DNA of 6,189 nt from Chloroflexota bacterium (lineage in GTDB: Bacteria > Chloroflexota > Chloroflexia > Thermomicrobiales > UBA6265): positions 1 to 6,189 of the forward strand of contig JAHWJF010000222.1 of assembly GCA_019348515.1 (NCBI GenBank), read 5' to 3'. The notes beneath the pieces are model-generated. The model ran no database searches. It saw only the letters and a list, made by a program, of their open reading frames with translations, and was not told where the DNA came from. Position numbers and translations under genes: made by a program. Every line of letters begins with the position of its first letter. Within the stretch, counting starts at the first letter, position 1. This document shows, in pieces, positions 5,763 through 6,189 of the stretch.

Positions 5763-6189
5763 GTCGACGCCGGAGCTCGCCGCGGCCGGCGCGGGCCTCG
5801 GCCATTGCGGTCCAAGCAACAGCGGCGATGACGAGCGTGCCCATCACGAAGTGGTAGTAGTGGACGAACGCCTGCTTGCTGAAGAGGAAGAACACGAAGT
5901 ACATGACCGCAAGTGTGGTGACGTAGGTCGCGGTGGATCGCCCGAGCCGCCACATCACTGCAGCAGCGGTGGGAAACAGCAGCAGGAAACCGGTCCAGGT
6001 TGGCAGCCCTGGGCGTTCTCCGTCACCGAGCCAGGCGAGATAGCTCATCGAGTCGCTGCGAAACGGCTGCTCGAGGTGGATGACCACCGTGCTGAACCAG
6101 TAGTCCTCCACGTTGCCCAGGATCATTGGCACGCTGACCACCCGCGCGGCCGCCCCACCGTTGAACCTCAACGTCCGGCCGATGACGGA
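5725..6189 (-). CDS. Polytopic membrane protein, C-terminal part (possible GT-C/GT87-type glycosyltransferase)
   Basis: The frame is open from the right edge of the window to TGA at 5725-5727, giving 154 residues of a gene that starts outside. TTG 6169-6171 is a possible internal codon only; the six codons before it are also open. Three hydrophobic segments are clear: residues about 66-81, 88-104 and 112-129. Before them, WFSTVVIHLEQPFRSDSMSYLAWL (31-54) and later FSKQAFVHYYHFV (103-115) recall the luminal-loop and last-helix motifs of DUF2029/GT87 and related integral membrane mannosyltransferase-like proteins. A basic cytoplasmic tail ends it. The likely role is transfer of a sugar from a polyprenyl-phosphate donor outside the membrane, or another glycan-related membrane step. 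The catalytic N-terminal half is missing, so this is a family resemblance, not a firm call. Its 3' end overlaps the methyltransferase by 38 bp. Confidence 0.6.
   Translation of the reverse strand, partial: SVIGRTLRFNGGAAARVVSVPMILGNVEDYWFSTVVIHLEQPFRSDSMSYLAWLGDGERPGLPTWTGFLLLFPTAAAVMWRLGRSTATYVTTLAVMYFVFFLFSKQAFVHYYHFVMGTLVIAAVAWTAMAEARAGRGELRRRPIAEQSVPLQVA

Noticed and set aside
5016..5819. Upstream extension of the ExoA-like frame to 5819 on the - strand
   Set aside because: The added 268 residues are antisense to the methyltransferase, rich in Arg, His, Pro and Gly, and show no family motif. The ATG at 5015 directly precedes the first GT2 strand.

Overview
The window is about 6.2 kb of GC-rich DNA, almost wholly coding, from a surface-polysaccharide (O-antigen, capsule or exopolysaccharide-like) biosynthesis locus. 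The high GC content, frequent GTG and TTG starts and four-base stop/start overlaps suit a high-GC bacterium such as an actinobacterium or a high-GC member of the Chloroflexota. No marker gene fixes the phylum, so that placement is inference.

Left half (1-4046, + strand): a tightly coupled operon segment of four genes. It opens with the C-terminal end of a DegT/DnrJ/EryC1/StrS sugar aminotransferase. A NeuD/PglD-type sugar N-acyltransferase follows, overlapping it by TTGA. Next is a long protein that joins a Wzx-like polysaccharide flippase to a cytoplasmic family-2 glycosyltransferase (GT2), overlapping by GTGA. The last gene is a WbbL-like GT2, again overlapping by GTGA. Together these suggest making a 4-amino-type sugar, N-acylating it, assembling it on a lipid carrier and flipping the product across the membrane.

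Right half (3927-6189): a membrane-anchored ExoA-like GT2 on the - strand lies back to back with a + strand SAM-dependent methyltransferase. Only 27 bp separate their starts, and that gap carries overlapping TAnnnT hexamers on both strands. The window ends inside the C-terminal part of a - strand polytopic membrane protein, possibly of the GT-C/GT87 type.

Both convergent gene pairs overlap at their 3' ends, by 120 bp and 38 bp. Hand-counted lines show a GC-richer block (mostly about 68-78%) from roughly 3.7 to 5.5 kb, between stretches mostly of 53-65%. This suggests the locus is a mosaic, with one edge inside the WbbL-like gene. No RNA gene, CRISPR array, insertion sequence or repeat array was seen, and no stretch over 300 bases lacks a gene. 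The most unusual item is the flippase-glycosyltransferase fusion. No clearly new system is visible.
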